Of a stretch of DNA of 64,000 nt, positions 1-12,827 are shown one piece after another; position 1 is the stretch's first letter, and every line of letters starts with the position of its first letter. Both the position numbers and the translations under genes were made by a program. The stretch comes from Panorpa germanica (lineage: Eukaryota > Arthropoda > Insecta > Mecoptera > Panorpidae): positions 248,001 to 312,000 of the forward strand of contig CAVMBN010000163.1 in assembly GCA_963678705.1 (NCBI GenBank), read 5' to 3'. The notes under the pieces were generated by a model. The model searched no databases and was not told the DNA's origin. It saw only the letters and a list, made by a program, of their open reading frames with translations.

Positions 1-3
1 ACT

Positions 4-1590
4 TATATCAAACATCAAAGTTACAATTTTAAGGTTATGTTTATAAGACCGCGTGTACGCGTAATGAAAAATTCGTTTTTAACACTGGTTTACTGTCAAA
101 CTTTTGTAAAAACACTTTGTTTAGGGTAAATTAACACAAATTTAAAACAACCTTAATTACTTTTCGTTTAAGAAAGTATTCATATAATTTATTTAATTTT
201 TTTCCGTAATTAATTTCTCACTTTTAATCACTTTTTTCACCTAAAGTAGCAGGAGCCGATCACACACATAGTAGATAGGAACCACTTGTGTTGCAAAGCA
301 ATATTAACGTCCTTGTAAACCAATACGTAGGTCTTTCTTTTTGTATTAAGTCCCATCTGTCTTGCCAGAGCTTATGCATATATACATTCATCTCTTTGGC
401 AATATATTTGGTATCGTCTCCAGACTTTTATCTTACAGCCGCATTAACTTTAAATTCTCGAAATTTGTCGCATTAATTTTAAATCATCAAAATTTGATTT
501 TTTCAGTTCTAGCGTAATTTGAACTTAAGTAAGTGCATGAGTGATTTTTAAATCTAAAGGAATTGTTCCCAATATCACCTGCACCACTTCTGTAGATACA
601 GTTCTGCAACAACGCGTCATCCTCAATGACATAGTTCTTTGCATGAAAGATCTGGAAGATTGATTCTGTAATACTATGCCGAAGCACAATACACAACCAT
701 TGGCATAAATGTTTCCTTGTATAGTGTCGGCATAGTTGCCGAGTTTAAGCTTTATTTCGTCCTTGTGACACGCGCAAGGTGTGTTACAAGTTTATCATTC
801 GTTGTTACCGTATTTGTTTCGTAGCTATGTAGGTTCAAAAAACTACAGATTTTATCTATAGCAGATCGAGAACGGCTTTCTAGTTGTTCTGTACTATTTG
901 CACCGATTTGGATCACATTATCGTTGGCAAAACATACGTCTACACAACCTTTTGAGTGAGAAACACAGTTCTCGTCAAATACCATGTTCCAGAGCTCAGG
1001 CCCCATTACGGAACGCTGAGGTCAACATTTAGATAGTTGCCTTTTCATGGAACGGTAATCGGTTTGTAAAATTAATGTTCGACAATGAAAATAGTTCTCC
1101 ATAGCGCAGTAGACGTACCTAGAGGTTTTTGCCGGTCTAATTCTTTGAAGGTCACTTAGCCACCAGACATTATCAAAGGCACACTGAATTTCTATAAATA
1201 TCTCATGTACATACTTGTACTTATGCCTACTTACTTACCATTTGTTTGTTACCATTGAATGTTCATGAACGATCAATCACTATTTTCAAGAAAACCGCAC
1301 ATATTGTTCACTTAATCAATTATAACAATTAATACACTCTCTTTATTATTTAAAACACGCATTTATTCTTCTACTAATTCTTATGTTATAATATTATTTA
1401 TAGTTAATGTTAATCGACTTACTTGATAGTGGGCGGCAACCTTTTGTTTTTCATATATTTGTAGTGTTTATAGGAGGTCTTCCTTATATAGCTCTACAGA
1501 TTTCTTGAATTTCTTAACCACTTGATGTTTTAGCACTAAGACTAACCTAATTATTATCACTTTTTTTGTATATCGCACTTATTACTGTCT
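4..1590. repeat. Satellite monomer M1
   Basis: Class b monomer: a TGA lies inside the RT GCPQ motif (CAACATTTAG at about 1024). Motif A still reads AFDNV, unlike M2-M5. The RT remnant spans about 440-1205 on the minus strand. Confidence 0.9.
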
Positions 1591-3176
1591 TATATCAAAC
1601 ATCAAAGTTAGAAATTTGAGGTTATGTTTATAAGACCGCGTGTACGCGTAATGAAAAATTTATTTTTAACACTGGTTTCCAACTGTAAAACTTTTGTAAA
1701 AACACTTTGTTTAGGGTAAATTAACACAAATTTAAAACACACTTAAATACTTTTCGTTTGAAAAAGTATTCATATAATTTATTTAATTTTTTTCCATAAT
1801 TAATTTCTCACTTTTAATCACTTTCTTCACCTAAAGTAGCAGGAGCCGATCACACACATAGTAGATAGGAACCACTTGTGTTGCAAAGCAATATTAACGT
1901 CCTTGTAAACCAATACGTAGGTCTTTCTTTTTGTATTAAGTCCCATCTGTCTTGCCAGAGCTTATGCATATATGCATTCATCTCTTTGGCAATATATTTG
2001 GTATCGTCTCCAGACTTTTATCTTACACCCGCATTAACTTGAAATCCTCGAAATTTGTCGCAATAATTTTAAATCATCAAAATTTGATTTTTTCAGTTCT
2101 AGCGTAATTTGTACTTGAGTAAGTGCATGAGTGATTTTTAAAACTAAAGGAATTGTCCCCAATATCACCTGCACCACTTCTGTAGATACAGTTCTGCAAC
2201 AGCGCGTCATCGTCAATGACATAGTTCTTTGCATGGAAGATCTGGAAGATTGATCCTGTAATACCATGCTGAAGCACAATACACAACCATTGGCATAAAT
2301 GCCTTTTTGTATAGTGTCGGCATAGTTGCCGAGTTTAAGCTTCCTTCCGTCCTTGTGACACGCGCAAGGTGTGTTACAAGTTTATCATTCGTTGTTACCG
2401 TATTTGTTTCGTAGCTTTGTAGCTTCAAGAAACTACAGATTTTATCTATAGCAGGTCGAGAACGGCTTTCTAGTTGTTCTGTACTATTTGCACCGATAAT
2501 GATCACATTATCGTTGGCAAAGCATACGTCTACACAACCTTTTGAGTGAGAAACACAGTTCTCGTCAAATACCATGTTCCAGAGCTCAGGCCCAATTACG
2601 GATCGCTGAGGACAACCTTTAGATAGTTGCCTTTTTATGGAACGGTAATCGGTTTGTAAAATAATGTTCGACAATGAAAATAGTTCTCCATAGCGCAGTA
2701 GACGTACCTATAGGTTTTTGCCGGTCTAATTCTTTGAAGGTCACTTGGCCACCGGACATCAACAAAGGCACACTGAATTTCTATATATATCTTATATACA
2801 TACTTGTACTTATGCCTACTTACTTACCATTTGTTTGTTACCATTAAATGTTCATGAACGATCAATCACTATTTCCAAGAAAACCGCATATATTGTTCAC
2901 TTAATCACTTATAACAATTAATACACTCTCATTATTATTTAAAACACGCATTTATATAAACTAATTCTTGTGTTTTAATATTATTTATAGTTAATGTTAT
3001 TCGACTTACTTGATAGTGGGCGGCAACCTTTTGTCTTCCGTATATTTGTAGTGTTTATATGAGGTCTTCCTTATATATCTCTACAGATTTCTTGAATTTT
3101 AAACCACTTGATGTTTTAGCACTAACACTAACCTAATTATTATCACTTTTTTTGTCTATCGCACTTATTAATGTCT
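1591..3176. repeat. Satellite monomer M2
   Basis: Class a monomer: GCPQ is intact. The RT frame is open for 153 codons (2674-2213), one of the longest in the array. Motif A is altered to AFVDV. Confidence 0.9.
2034..2795 (-). pseudogene. R1-clade-like RT fragment in M2
   Basis: Read on the minus strand: motif A region (IEIQCAF, here followed by VDV), RQLSKGCPQRSV.GPELWN, FAND, then thumb (FLKLQSYETNTVTTNDKLV and AFMPMVVYCASAWYY), then after a frame change MTRCCRTVSTEVVQVILGTIP. The last motif resembles the AYRTVS..AL.V..G..PL block following RT in R1-clade elements. The frame is open for 153 codons (2674-2213) and then shifts. The N-terminal RT, endonuclease, RNase H and ORF1 are absent. FAND replaces F/YADD, so it is catalytically dead. 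Confidence 0.8.
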
Positions 3177-4762
3177 TATATCAAACATCAAAGTTACAAA
3201 TTTGAGGTTATGTTTATAAGACCGCGTGTACGCGTAATGAAAAATTCGTTTTTAACACTGGTTTCCAACTGTCAAACTTTTGTAAAAACACTTTGTTTAG
3301 GGTAAATTAACACAAATTTAAAACAAACTTAAATACTTTTCGTTTGAAAAAGTATTCATATAATTTATTTAATTTTTTTCCATAATTAATTTCTCACTTT
3401 TAATCACTTTCTTCACCTAAAGTAGCAGGAGCCGATCACACACATAGTAGATAGGAACCACTTGTGTTGCAAAGCAATATTAACGTCCTTGTAAACCAAT
3501 ACGTAGGTCTTTCTTTTTGTATTAAGTCCCATCTGTCTTGCCAGAGCTTATGCATATATGCATTCATCTCTTTGGCAATATATTTGGTATCGTCTCCAGA
3601 CTTTTATCTTACACCCGCATTAACTTGAAATCCTCGAAATTTTTCGCATTAATTTTAAATCATCAAAATTTGATTTTTTCAGTTCAAGCGTAATTTTTAC
3701 TTGAGTAAGTGCATGAGTGATTTTTAAATCTAAAGAAATTGTCCCCAATATCACCTGCACCACTTCTGTAGATACAGTTCTGCAACAACGCGTCATCGTC
3801 AATGACATAGTTCTTTTCATGGAAGATCTGGAAGATTGATCGTGTAATACCATGCTGAAGCACAATACACAACCATTTTCATAAATGCCCCCTTGTATAG
3901 TGTCGGCATAGTTGCCGAGTTTAAGCTTCATTCCGTCCTTGTGACACGCGCAAGGTGTGTTACAAGTTTATCATTCGTTGTTACCGTATTTGTTTCGTAG
4001 CTTTGTAGCTTCAAGAAACGACAGATTTTATCTATACCAGGTCGAGAACGGCTTTCTAGTTGTTCTGTACTATTTGCACCGATAATGATCACATTATCGT
4101 TAGCAAAACATACGTCTACACAACCTTTTAAGTGAGAAACACAGTTCTCGTCAAATACCATGTTCCAGAGCTCAGGCCCCATTACGGAACGCTGAGGTCA
4201 ACATTTAGATAGTTGCCTTTTCATGGAACGGTAATCGGTTTGTAAAATAATGTTCGACAATAAAAATAGTTCTCCATAGCGCAGTAGACGTACCTATAGG
4301 TTTTTGCCGGTCTAATTCTTTGAAGGTCACTTGGCCACCGGACATCAACAAAGGCACACTGAATTTCTATATATATCTTATATACATACTTGTACTTATG
4401 CCTACTTACTTACCATTTGTTTGTTACCATTAAATGTTCATGAACGATCAATCACTATTTCCAAGAAAACCGCATATATTGTTCACTTAATCACTTATAA
4501 CAATTAATACACTCTCATTATTATTTAAAACACGCATTTATATAAACTAATTCTTGTGTTTTAATATTATTTATAGTTAATGTTATTCGACTTACTTGAT
4601 AGTGGGCGGCAACCTTTTGTCTTCCGTATATTTGTAGTGTTTATATGAGGTCTTCCTTATATATCTCTACAGATTTCTTGAATTTTAAACCACTTGATGT
4701 TTTAGCACTAACACTAACCTAATTATTATCACTTTTTTTGTCTATCGCACTTATTAATGTCT
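3177..4762. repeat. Satellite monomer M3
   Basis: Class b monomer (TGA in GCPQ, about 4200), AFVDV type. RT pieces lie at 4182-3928 and 3931-3620 in different frames. Confidence 0.9.
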
Positions 4763-6348
4763 TATATCAAACATCAAAGTTACAAATTTGAGGTTATGTT
4801 TATAAGACCGCGTGTACGCGTAATGAAAAATTCGTTTTTAACACTGGTTTCCAACTGTCAAACTTTTGTAAAAACACTTTGTTTAGGGTAAATTAACACA
4901 AATTTAAAACAAACTTAAATACTTTTCGTTTGAAAAAGTATTCATATAATTTATTTAATTTTTTTCCGTAATTAATTTCTCACTTTTATTCACTTTTTTC
5001 ACCTAAAGTAGCAGGAGCCGATCACACACATAGTAGATAGGAACCACTTGTGTTGCAAAGCAATATTAACGTCCTTGTAAACCAATACGTAGGTCTTTCT
5101 TTTTGTATTAAGTCCCATCTGTCTTGCTAGAGCTTATGCATATATGCATTCATCTCTTTGGCAATATATTTGGTATCGTCTCCAGACTTTTATCTTACAG
5201 CCGCATTAACTTGAAATCCTCGAAATTTGTCGCATTAATTTTAAATCATCAAAATTTGATTTTTTCAGTTCTAGCGTAATTTGTACTTGAGTAAGTGCAT
5301 GAGTGATTTTTAAATCTAAAGGAATTGTCCTCAATATCACCTGCACCACTTCTGTAGATACAGTTCTGCAACAACGCGTCATCGTCAATGACATAGTTCT
5401 TTGCATGGAAGATCTGGAAGATTAATCCTGTAATACCATGCTAAAGCACAATACACAATTATTGGCATAAATGCCCCCTTGTATAGTGTCGGCATAGTTG
5501 CCGAGTTTAAGCTTCATTCCGTCCTTGTGACACGCGCAAGGTGTGTTACAAGTTTATCATTCGTTGTTACCGTATTTGTTTCGTAGCTTTGTAGCTTCAA
5601 GAAACTACAGATTTTATCTATACCAGGTCGAGAACGGCTTTCTAGTTGTTCTGTACTATTTGCACCGATAATGATCACAATATCGTTAGCAAAACATACG
5701 TCTACACAACCTTTTAAGTGAGAAACACAGTTCTCGTCAAATACGATGTTCCAGAGCTCAGGCCCCATTACGGATCGCTGAGGACAACCTTTAGATAGTT
5801 GCCTTTTTATGGAACGGTAATCGGTTTGTAAAATAAAGTTCGACAATGAAAATAGTTCTCCATAGCGCAGTAGACGTACCTATAGGTTTTTGCCGGTCTA
5901 ATTCTTTGAAGGTCACTTGGCCACCAGACATCAACAAAGGCACACTGAATTTCTATAAATATCTCATATACATACTTGTACTTATGCCTACTTACTTACC
6001 ATTTGTTTGTTACCATTGAATGTTCATAAACGATCAATCACTATTTCCAAGAAAACCGCATATATTGTTCACTTAATCACTTATAACAATTAATGCACTC
6101 TCATTATCATTTAAAACACGCATTTATATAAACTAATTCTTGTGTTTTAATATTATTTATAGTTAATGTTATTCGACTTACTTGATAGTGGGCGGCATCC
6201 TTTTGTCTTCCGTATATTTGTAGTGTTTATATGAGGTCTTCCTTATATATCTCTACAGATTTCTTGAATCTTAAACCACTTGATGTTTAAGCACTAAAAC
6301 TAACCTAATTATTATCACTTTTTTTGTCTATCGCAATTAATATTGTCT
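4763..6348. repeat. Satellite monomer M4
   Basis: Class a monomer (GCPQ intact, RT piece 5846-5514), AFVDV type. Confidence 0.9.
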
Positions 6349-7935
6349 TATATCAAACATCAAAGTTACAAATTTGAGGTTATGTTTATAAGATTGCGTG
6401 TACGCGTAATGAAAAATTCGTTTTTAACACTGGTATCCAACTGTCAAACTTTTGTAAAAACACTTTGTTTAGGGTAAATTAACACAAATTTAAAACAAAC
6501 TTAAATACTTTTCGTTTGAAAAAGTATTCATATAATTTATTTAATTTTTTTCCGTAAATAATTTCTCACTTTTAATCACTTTTTTCACCTAAAGTAGCAG
6601 GAGCCGATCACACACATAGTAGATAGGAACCACTTGTGTTGCAAAGCAATATTAACGTCCTTGTAAACCAATACGTAGGTCTTCCTTTTTGTATTAATTT
6701 CCATCTGTCTTGCCAGAGCTTATGCATATATGCATTCATCTCTTTGGCAATATATTTGGTATCGTCTCCAGACTTTTATCTTACAGCCGCATTAACTTGA
6801 AATCCTCAAAATTTGTCGCATTAATTTTAAATCATCAAAATTTGATTTTTTCAGTTCAAGCGTAATTTGTACTTGAGTAAGTGCATGAGTGATTTTTAAA
6901 TCTAAAAGAATTGTCCCCAATATCACCTGCACCACTTCTGTAGATACAGTTCTGCAACAACGCGTCATCGTCAATGACATAGTTCTTTGCATGGAAGATC
7001 TGGAAGATTGATCCTGTAATACCATGCTGAAGCACAATACACAACCATTGGCATAAATGCCCCCTTGTATAGTGTCGGCATAGTTGCCGAGTTTAAGCTT
7101 CATTCCGTCCTTGTGACACGCGCAAGGTGTGTTACAAGTTTATCATTCGTTGTTACCGTATTTGTTTCGTAGCTTTGTAGCTTTAAGAAACTACAGATTT
7201 TATCTATACCAGGTCGAGAACGGCTTTCTAGTTGTTCTGTACTATTTTCACCGATAATGATCACATTATCGTTAGCAAAACATACGTCTACACAACCTTT
7301 TGAGTGAGAAACACAGTTCTCGTTAAATACCATGTTCATGAGCTCAGGCCCCATTACGGAACGCTGAGGTCAACATTTAGATAGTTGCCTTTTCATGGAA
7401 CGGTAATCGGTTTGTAAAATTAATGTTCGACAATGAAAATAGTTCTCCATAGCGCAGTAGACGTACCTATAGGTTTTTGCCGGTCTAATTATTTGAAGGT
7501 CACTTGGCCACCGGACATCAACAAAGGCACACTGAATTTCTATAAATATCTCATATACATACTTGTACTTATGCCTACTTACTTACCATTTGTTTGTTAC
7601 CATTGAATGTTCATAAACGATCAATCACTATTTCCAAGAAAACCGCATATATTGTTCACTTAATCACTTATAACAATTAATAAACTCTCATTATCATTTA
7701 AAACACGCATTTATATAAACTAATTCTTGTGTTTTAATATTATTTATAGTTAATGTTATTCGACTTACTTGATAGTGGGCGGCAACCTTTTGTCTTCCGT
7801 ATATTTGTAGTGTTTATATGAGGTCTTCCTTATATATTTCTACAGATTTCTTGAATTTTAAACCACTTGATGTTTTAGCACTAACACTAACCTAATTATT
7901 ATCACTTTTTTTGTCTATCGCACTGAATAATGTCT
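6349..7935. repeat. Satellite monomer M5
   Basis: Class b monomer (TGA in GCPQ, about 7375), AFVDV type. RT pieces lie at 7354-7100 and 7103-6792. Confidence 0.9.
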
Positions 7936-8404
7936 TATATCAAACATCAAAGTTACAAATTTGAGGTTATGTTTACAAGACCGCGTGTACGTGTAATGAA
8001 AAATTCGTTTTTAACACTGGTTTCCAACTGTCAAACTTTTGTAAAAACACTTTGTTTAGGGTAAATTAACACAAATTTAAAACAAACTTAAATAATTTTC
8101 GTTTGAAAAAGTATTCATATAATTTATTTAATTTTTTTCCGTAATTAATTTCTCACTTTTAATCACTTTTTTCACATAAAGTAGCAGGAGCCGATCACAC
8201 ACATAGTAGATAGGAACCACTTGTGTTGCAAAGCAATATTAACGTCCTTGTAAACCAATACGTAGGTCTTCCTTTTTGTATTAAGTCCCATCTGTCTTGC
8301 CAGAGCTTATGCATATATGCATTCATCTCTTTGGCAATATATGTGGTATCGTCTCCAGACTTTTATCTTACAGCCGCATTAACTTGAAATCCTCGAAATT
8401 TGTC
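7936..8404. repeat. Satellite monomer M6, left part
   Basis: First 469 bp of a monomer split by the transposon. Together with 22396-23512 (1117 bp) it rebuilds a 1586-bp monomer, exactly the array period. Confidence 0.95.
8396..8404. repeat. 9-bp target-site duplication, left copy
   Basis: AAATTTGTC immediately before the left tip ACGTCGGTGAAG. The identical 9-mer follows the right tip, and uninterrupted monomers contain it once (CGAAATTTGTCGC). Confidence 0.95.
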
Positions 8405-8790
8405 ACGTCGGTGAAGTTAGCAGCGCGGTCTAGCAGCGCGATGGAAACTAGTGGTGTGAATAACATAGCTGTCTACAGTCTCATAGAGAATATTCGAAAT
8501 TGCTATTATACAGTTCATATGGAAACTTAACCGTCATTATTGTTACTATTGACATAAATACAAAATGTAATAATAAAAAATAAACATTTGCAATCACATA
8601 TTAGCACTAAGGAATAATAAACGTCTATACAAAAATAGAATTATTTTAACGAATATGCAAACATTAAAATAAGTAACTTCTCATCTTTATTTTTATAAAA
8701 TACTTAACACGTTAAGAGTGTTTACTTCAAATAACTATATTTTAAATTCAAAACAATATAATAAATTGGGAATTACAGGTATTTGAATAG
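8405..8790. repeat. Left terminal unique tip
   Basis: Outermost 385 bp before the tandem array. It starts ACGTCGGTG and contains two TAGCAGCGCG boxes (8418-8427 and 8431-8440), then AT-rich sequence. It is a near-perfect inverse of 22002-22386, with a handful of substitutions beyond the first 100 bp. No gene is seen; the box pair is the likely transposase recognition zone. Confidence 0.8.
8418..8440 (+). promoter_or_regulatory. Left terminal TAGCAGCGCG box pair
   Basis: Two copies 13 bp apart (8418-8427, 8431-8440) right at the transposon tip. The same 10-mer recurs inside the array at 9027-9036, 9238-9247 and 11958-11967. In a 70% AT element this repeated GC-rich decamer is a good candidate for the transposase binding site; binding is inferred. 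Confidence 0.6.
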
Positions 8791-11700
8791 TGTTGTATTT
8801 CATACACTCAGGTAAATATGCTGATATAAAAACTGAAAAAAAAGGAATTATACATCTTTATTTTTTAATAAAATTAAACGTGTGTATAGTATACACTATA
8901 CATAACAATAATTTAAATTCAAAACCATGGAAAAATAAATTAGATTTGGAGGTACAGGTCTTTGAAAAGTGTTATATTTCATACGCACAGATATACTTGG
9001 TGATACAAAGCGCAAGTAATCAAAGATAGCAGCGCGAAGATAAACTCAAAAAAAAGGAATTATACATATTTTTTTTTAATGATATTAAACGTGTGTATAG
9101 TATACACTATACATAACAATAATTTAAATTCAAAACCAGGAGAAAATAAATTAGATTCGGAGGTACAGGTCTTTGAAAAGTGTTATATTTCATAACCACA
9201 GATATACATGTAGATATAAAGCGCAAGTAATCAAAGATAGCAGCGCGAAGATAAACTCAAAAAAAAGGAAGTATACATATTTATTTTTTAATAAAATTAA
9301 ACGTGTGTATAGTATACACTATACATAACAATAATTTAAATTCAAAACCATGGGAAAATAAGTTAGATTCAGAAAAACAGGTCTTTGAAAAGTGTTATAT
9401 TTCATACGCACAGATATACATGGTGATATAAAAACTCAAAAAAAAGGAATTATACATATTTATTTTTTAATAAAATTAAACGTGTGTATAGTATACACTA
9501 TACATAACAATAATTTAAATTCAAAACCATGGGAAAATAAGTTAGATACGGAGATACAGGTCTTTGAAAAGTGTTATATTTCATACGCACAGACATACAT
9601 GGTGATATAAAAACTCAAAAAAAAAGGAATTATACATATTTATTTTTTAATAAAATTAAACGTGTGTATAGTATACACTATACATAACAATAATTTAAAT
9701 TCAAAACCATGGGAAAATAAGTTAGATTCGGAGATACAGGTCTTTGAAAAGTGTTATATTTCATACGCACAGATATACATGGTGATATAAAAACTCAAAA
9801 AAAAGGAATTATACATATTTATTATTTATTAAAATTAAACGTGTGTATAGTATACACTATACATAACAATAATTTAAATTCAAAACCATGGGAAAATAAG
9901 TTAGATTCGGAGATACAGGTCTTTGAAAAGTGTTATATTTCATACGCACAGACATACATGGTGATATAAAAACTCAAAAAAAAGGAATTATACATATTTA
10001 TTTTTTAATAAAATTAAACGTGTGTATAGTATACACTATACATAACAATAATTTAAATTCAAAACCATGGGAAAATAAGTTAGATTCGGAGATACAGGTC
10101 TTTGAAAAGTGTTATATTTTATACGCACAGATATACATGGTGATATAAAAACTCAAAAAAAAGAAATTATACATAATTATTTTTTAATAAAATTAAACGT
10201 GTGTATAGTATACACTATACATAACAATAATTTAAATTCAAAACAATGGGAAAATAAGTTAGATTCGGAGATACAGGTCTTTGAAAAGTGTTATATTTCA
10301 TACGCACAGACATACATGGTGATATAAAAACTCAAAAAAAAGAAATTAAACATATTTATTTTTTAATAAAATTAAACGTGTGTATAGTATACACTATACA
10401 TAACAATAATTTAAATTCAAAGCCATGGGAAAATAATTTAGATTCGGAGATACAGGTCTTTGAAAAGTGTTATATTTCATACGCACAGATATACATGGTG
10501 ATATAAAAACTCAAAAAAAAGGAATTATACATATTTATTTTTTAATAAAATCAAACGTGTGTATAGTATACACTATACATAACAATAATTTAAATTCAAA
10601 ACCATGGGAAAATAAGTTAGATTCAGAGATACAGGTCTTTGAAAAGTGTTATATTTCATACGCACAGACATACATGGTGATATAAAAACTCAAAAAAAAG
10701 GAATTATACATATTTATTTTTTATTAAAATTAAACGTGTGTATAGTATACACTATACATAACAATAATTTAAATTTAAAACCATGGGAAAATAAGTTAGA
10801 TTCGGAGATACAGGTCTTTGAAAAGTGTTATATTTCATACGCACAGATATACATGGTGATATAAAAACTCAAAAAAAAAGGAATTATACATATTTGTTTT
10901 TTAATAAAATTAAACGTGTGTATAGTATACACTATACATAACAATAATTTAAATTCAAAACCAAGGGAAAATAAGTTAGATTCGGAGATACAGGTCTTTA
11001 AAAATTGTTATATTTCATACGCACAGACATACATGGTGATATAAAAACTCAAAAAAAAGAAATTATACATATTTATTTTTTAATAAAATTGAACGTGTGT
11101 ATAGTATACACTATACATAACAATAATTTAAATTCAAAACCATGGGAAAATAAGTTAGATTCGGAGATACAGGTCTTTGAAAAGTGTTATATTTCATACG
11201 CACAGACATACATGGTGATATAAAAACTCAAAAAAAAGGAATTATGCATATTTATTTTTTAATAAAATTAAACGTGTGTATAGTATACACTATACATAAC
11301 AATAATTTAAATTCAAAACCATGGGAAAATAAGTTAGATTCGGAGATACAGGTCTTTGAAAAGTGTTATATTTCATACGCACAGATATACATGGTGATAT
11401 AAAAACTCAAAAAAAAGGAATTATACATATTTATTTTTTAATAAAATTAAACGTGTGTATAGTATACACTATACATAACAATAATTTAAATTCAAAATTA
11501 TAAGAAAATAAGTTAGATTCGGAGATACAGGTCTTTGAAAAGTGTTATATTTCATACGCACAGGTATACATGGTAATATAAAAACTCAAAAAAAAGGAAT
11601 TATACATATTTATTTTTTAATAAAATTAAACGTGTGTATAGTATACACTATACATAACAATAATTTGAATTCAAAACCATGAGAAAATAAGTTAGATTCG

Positions 11701-12178
11701 GAGATACAGGTCTTTGAAAAGTGTTATATTTCATACGCACAGGTATACATGGTGATATAAAAACTCAAAAAAAAGGAATTATACATATTTATTTTTTAAT
11801 AAAATTAAACGTGTGTATAGTATACACTATACATAACAATAATTTAAATTCAAAACCAGGAGAAAATAAATTAGATTCGGAGGTACAGGTCTTTGAAAAG
11901 TGTTATATTTCATACGCACAGATATACATGGTGATATAAAGCGCAAGTAATCAAAGATAGCAGCGCGAAGATAAACTCAAAAAAAAGGAATTATACATAT
12001 TTATTTTTTAATAAAATTAAACGTGTGTATAGTATACACTATACATAACAATAATTTAAATTCAAAACCATGGGAAAATAAGTTAGATTCGGAGATACAG
12101 GTCTTTGAAAAGTGTTATATTTCATACGCACAGATAAACATGCTGATATAAAAACTCAAAAAAAAAAAAGAAATTATA
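8790..12178 (+). repeat. Left 179/211-bp minisatellite array (19 copies)
   Basis: Unit landmark GTGTTATATTTCATACGCACAG starts at 8790, 8969, 9180, 9392, 9571, 9751, 9930, 10109, 10288, 10467, 10646, 10825, 11005, 11184, 11363, 11542, 11721, 11900 and 12112. Most steps are 179 bp; four are 211-212 bp because of an added 32-bp block with GCGCAAGTAATCAAAGATAG and CAGCGCG. Every unit has the hairpin GTGTATAGTATACAC. The recurring 72-codon frames are a by-product of the period and start only with GTG, so I do not call them genes. Confidence 0.93.
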
Positions 12179-12204
12179 CATCTTTATTTTTCAATAATAT
12201 TAAT

Positions 12205-12433
12205 ACCTTAATACCCCTTAAGAGTTACTATCGCTATTAGTAATAAGAAAATGTTGTGCAGGTTGTAGAGATATGTTTAATCTAAATTTAAATTAGTTGC
12301 CTATGTCCTTTTGTTTCTTTTTAAGAAATAATAATTGTCAAAACTTGATAACGTTATTGATGTCCAGAGGACGACCTCTTATAACTTTCAATGAACGAAT
12401 ATCAAAGTTTAAAACAATATATTTATTTCGGAG
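12205..12433 (-). repeat. 229-bp internal inverted repeat, left copy
   Basis: Runs ACCTTAATACCCCTTAAGAG ... TTATTTCGGAG and is the inverse of 16452-16680, the 3' flank of the protease gene. It interrupts the left terminal inverted repeat: the sequence on both sides pairs with the right end, this block does not. It looks like an inverted duplicate of the protease 3' region inserted into the left end. No duplication flanks it that I can see. Confidence 0.85.
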
Positions 12434-12827
12434 TTTATTTTATTGTGAATAATTTTTAAATATGCTGGTAACATCTAGTATTTTAAATTATGTCGCAATA
12501 ACGCTCACAGATGACACTCTTAGAGAAGATATTTTTCTGTATAATAAGCGAAATACGTTCATAAATTTTTTTGTCTGTCATAATTTCTCATGCACGCTTT
12601 ATGATTACTGAGCAAATTAAATTGAATTATTAAGTGATTTGTGCAAATACACGTTTTGTATCCTTTTTTATAATAATCGAGCATCGTAAGTATTGGTAAG
12701 TATATTTATTTTGTTACACTGATATTTATTATATGTATATATATATATACTATTTCTATTTTATTTTTAACTAACAGTAAAATTCTGTTATTACGTCTAT
12801 TTATTAAAGACAGTTATCAACAACAAA
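12434..12827 (+). promoter_or_regulatory. Transposase 5' leader with candidate 5'-UTR intron
   Basis: This stretch is the inner part of the left inverted repeat. Candidate donors GTAAGT lie at 12686 and 12696 and an acceptor CTAACAG ends at 12777, giving an 82-92 bp intron upstream of the ATG at 12828. The inverse copy (19103-19330) keeps both a donor and the acceptor, which supports a real leader intron. No clear TATA element can be singled out in such AT-rich sequence. Confidence 0.5.

Larger units (their letters stand above)
1..8404. repeat. RT-derived 1.587-kb satellite, left block (M1-M6a)
   Basis: Head-to-tail tandem repeat. The landmark TATATCAAAC recurs at 4, 1591, 3177, 4763, 6349 and 7936, giving a period of 1586-1587 bp. 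Each unit has an AT-rich spacer and an inactive minus-strand non-LTR RT fragment at about offset 450-1205. The block ends where the 14-kb transposon interrupts monomer 6. The short open frames in it are remnants or antisense shadows of the RT fragment; I see no functional gene. Confidence 0.95.

Noticed and set aside
3128..3140. Insect telomere repeat (CCTAA/TTAGG)
   Set aside because: Only a single CCTAA occurs per monomer (ACACTAACCTAATT); there is no tandem telomeric run.
3341..3356. CENP-B box in the spacer (TTTTCGTTTGAAAAAG)
   Set aside because: It has TTCG and a later A but lacks the CGGG half of the box, so it is only a partial chance match.
9392..11939. Recurring 72-codon plus-strand frames in the array as a repeated small protein
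   Set aside because: They recur because the unit is 179 bp and open only from GTG. The overlaps, lack of ATG and presence in non-transcribed terminal arrays make coding unlikely.
8790..12178. CRISPR array
   Set aside because: Units are contiguous 179-bp tandem copies with no unique spacers, in eukaryotic DNA.
12205..12433. 229-bp block as an independent MITE
   Set aside because: It has no inverted ends of its own and no flanking duplication that I can find. An inverted copy of the protease 3' flank explains it better.
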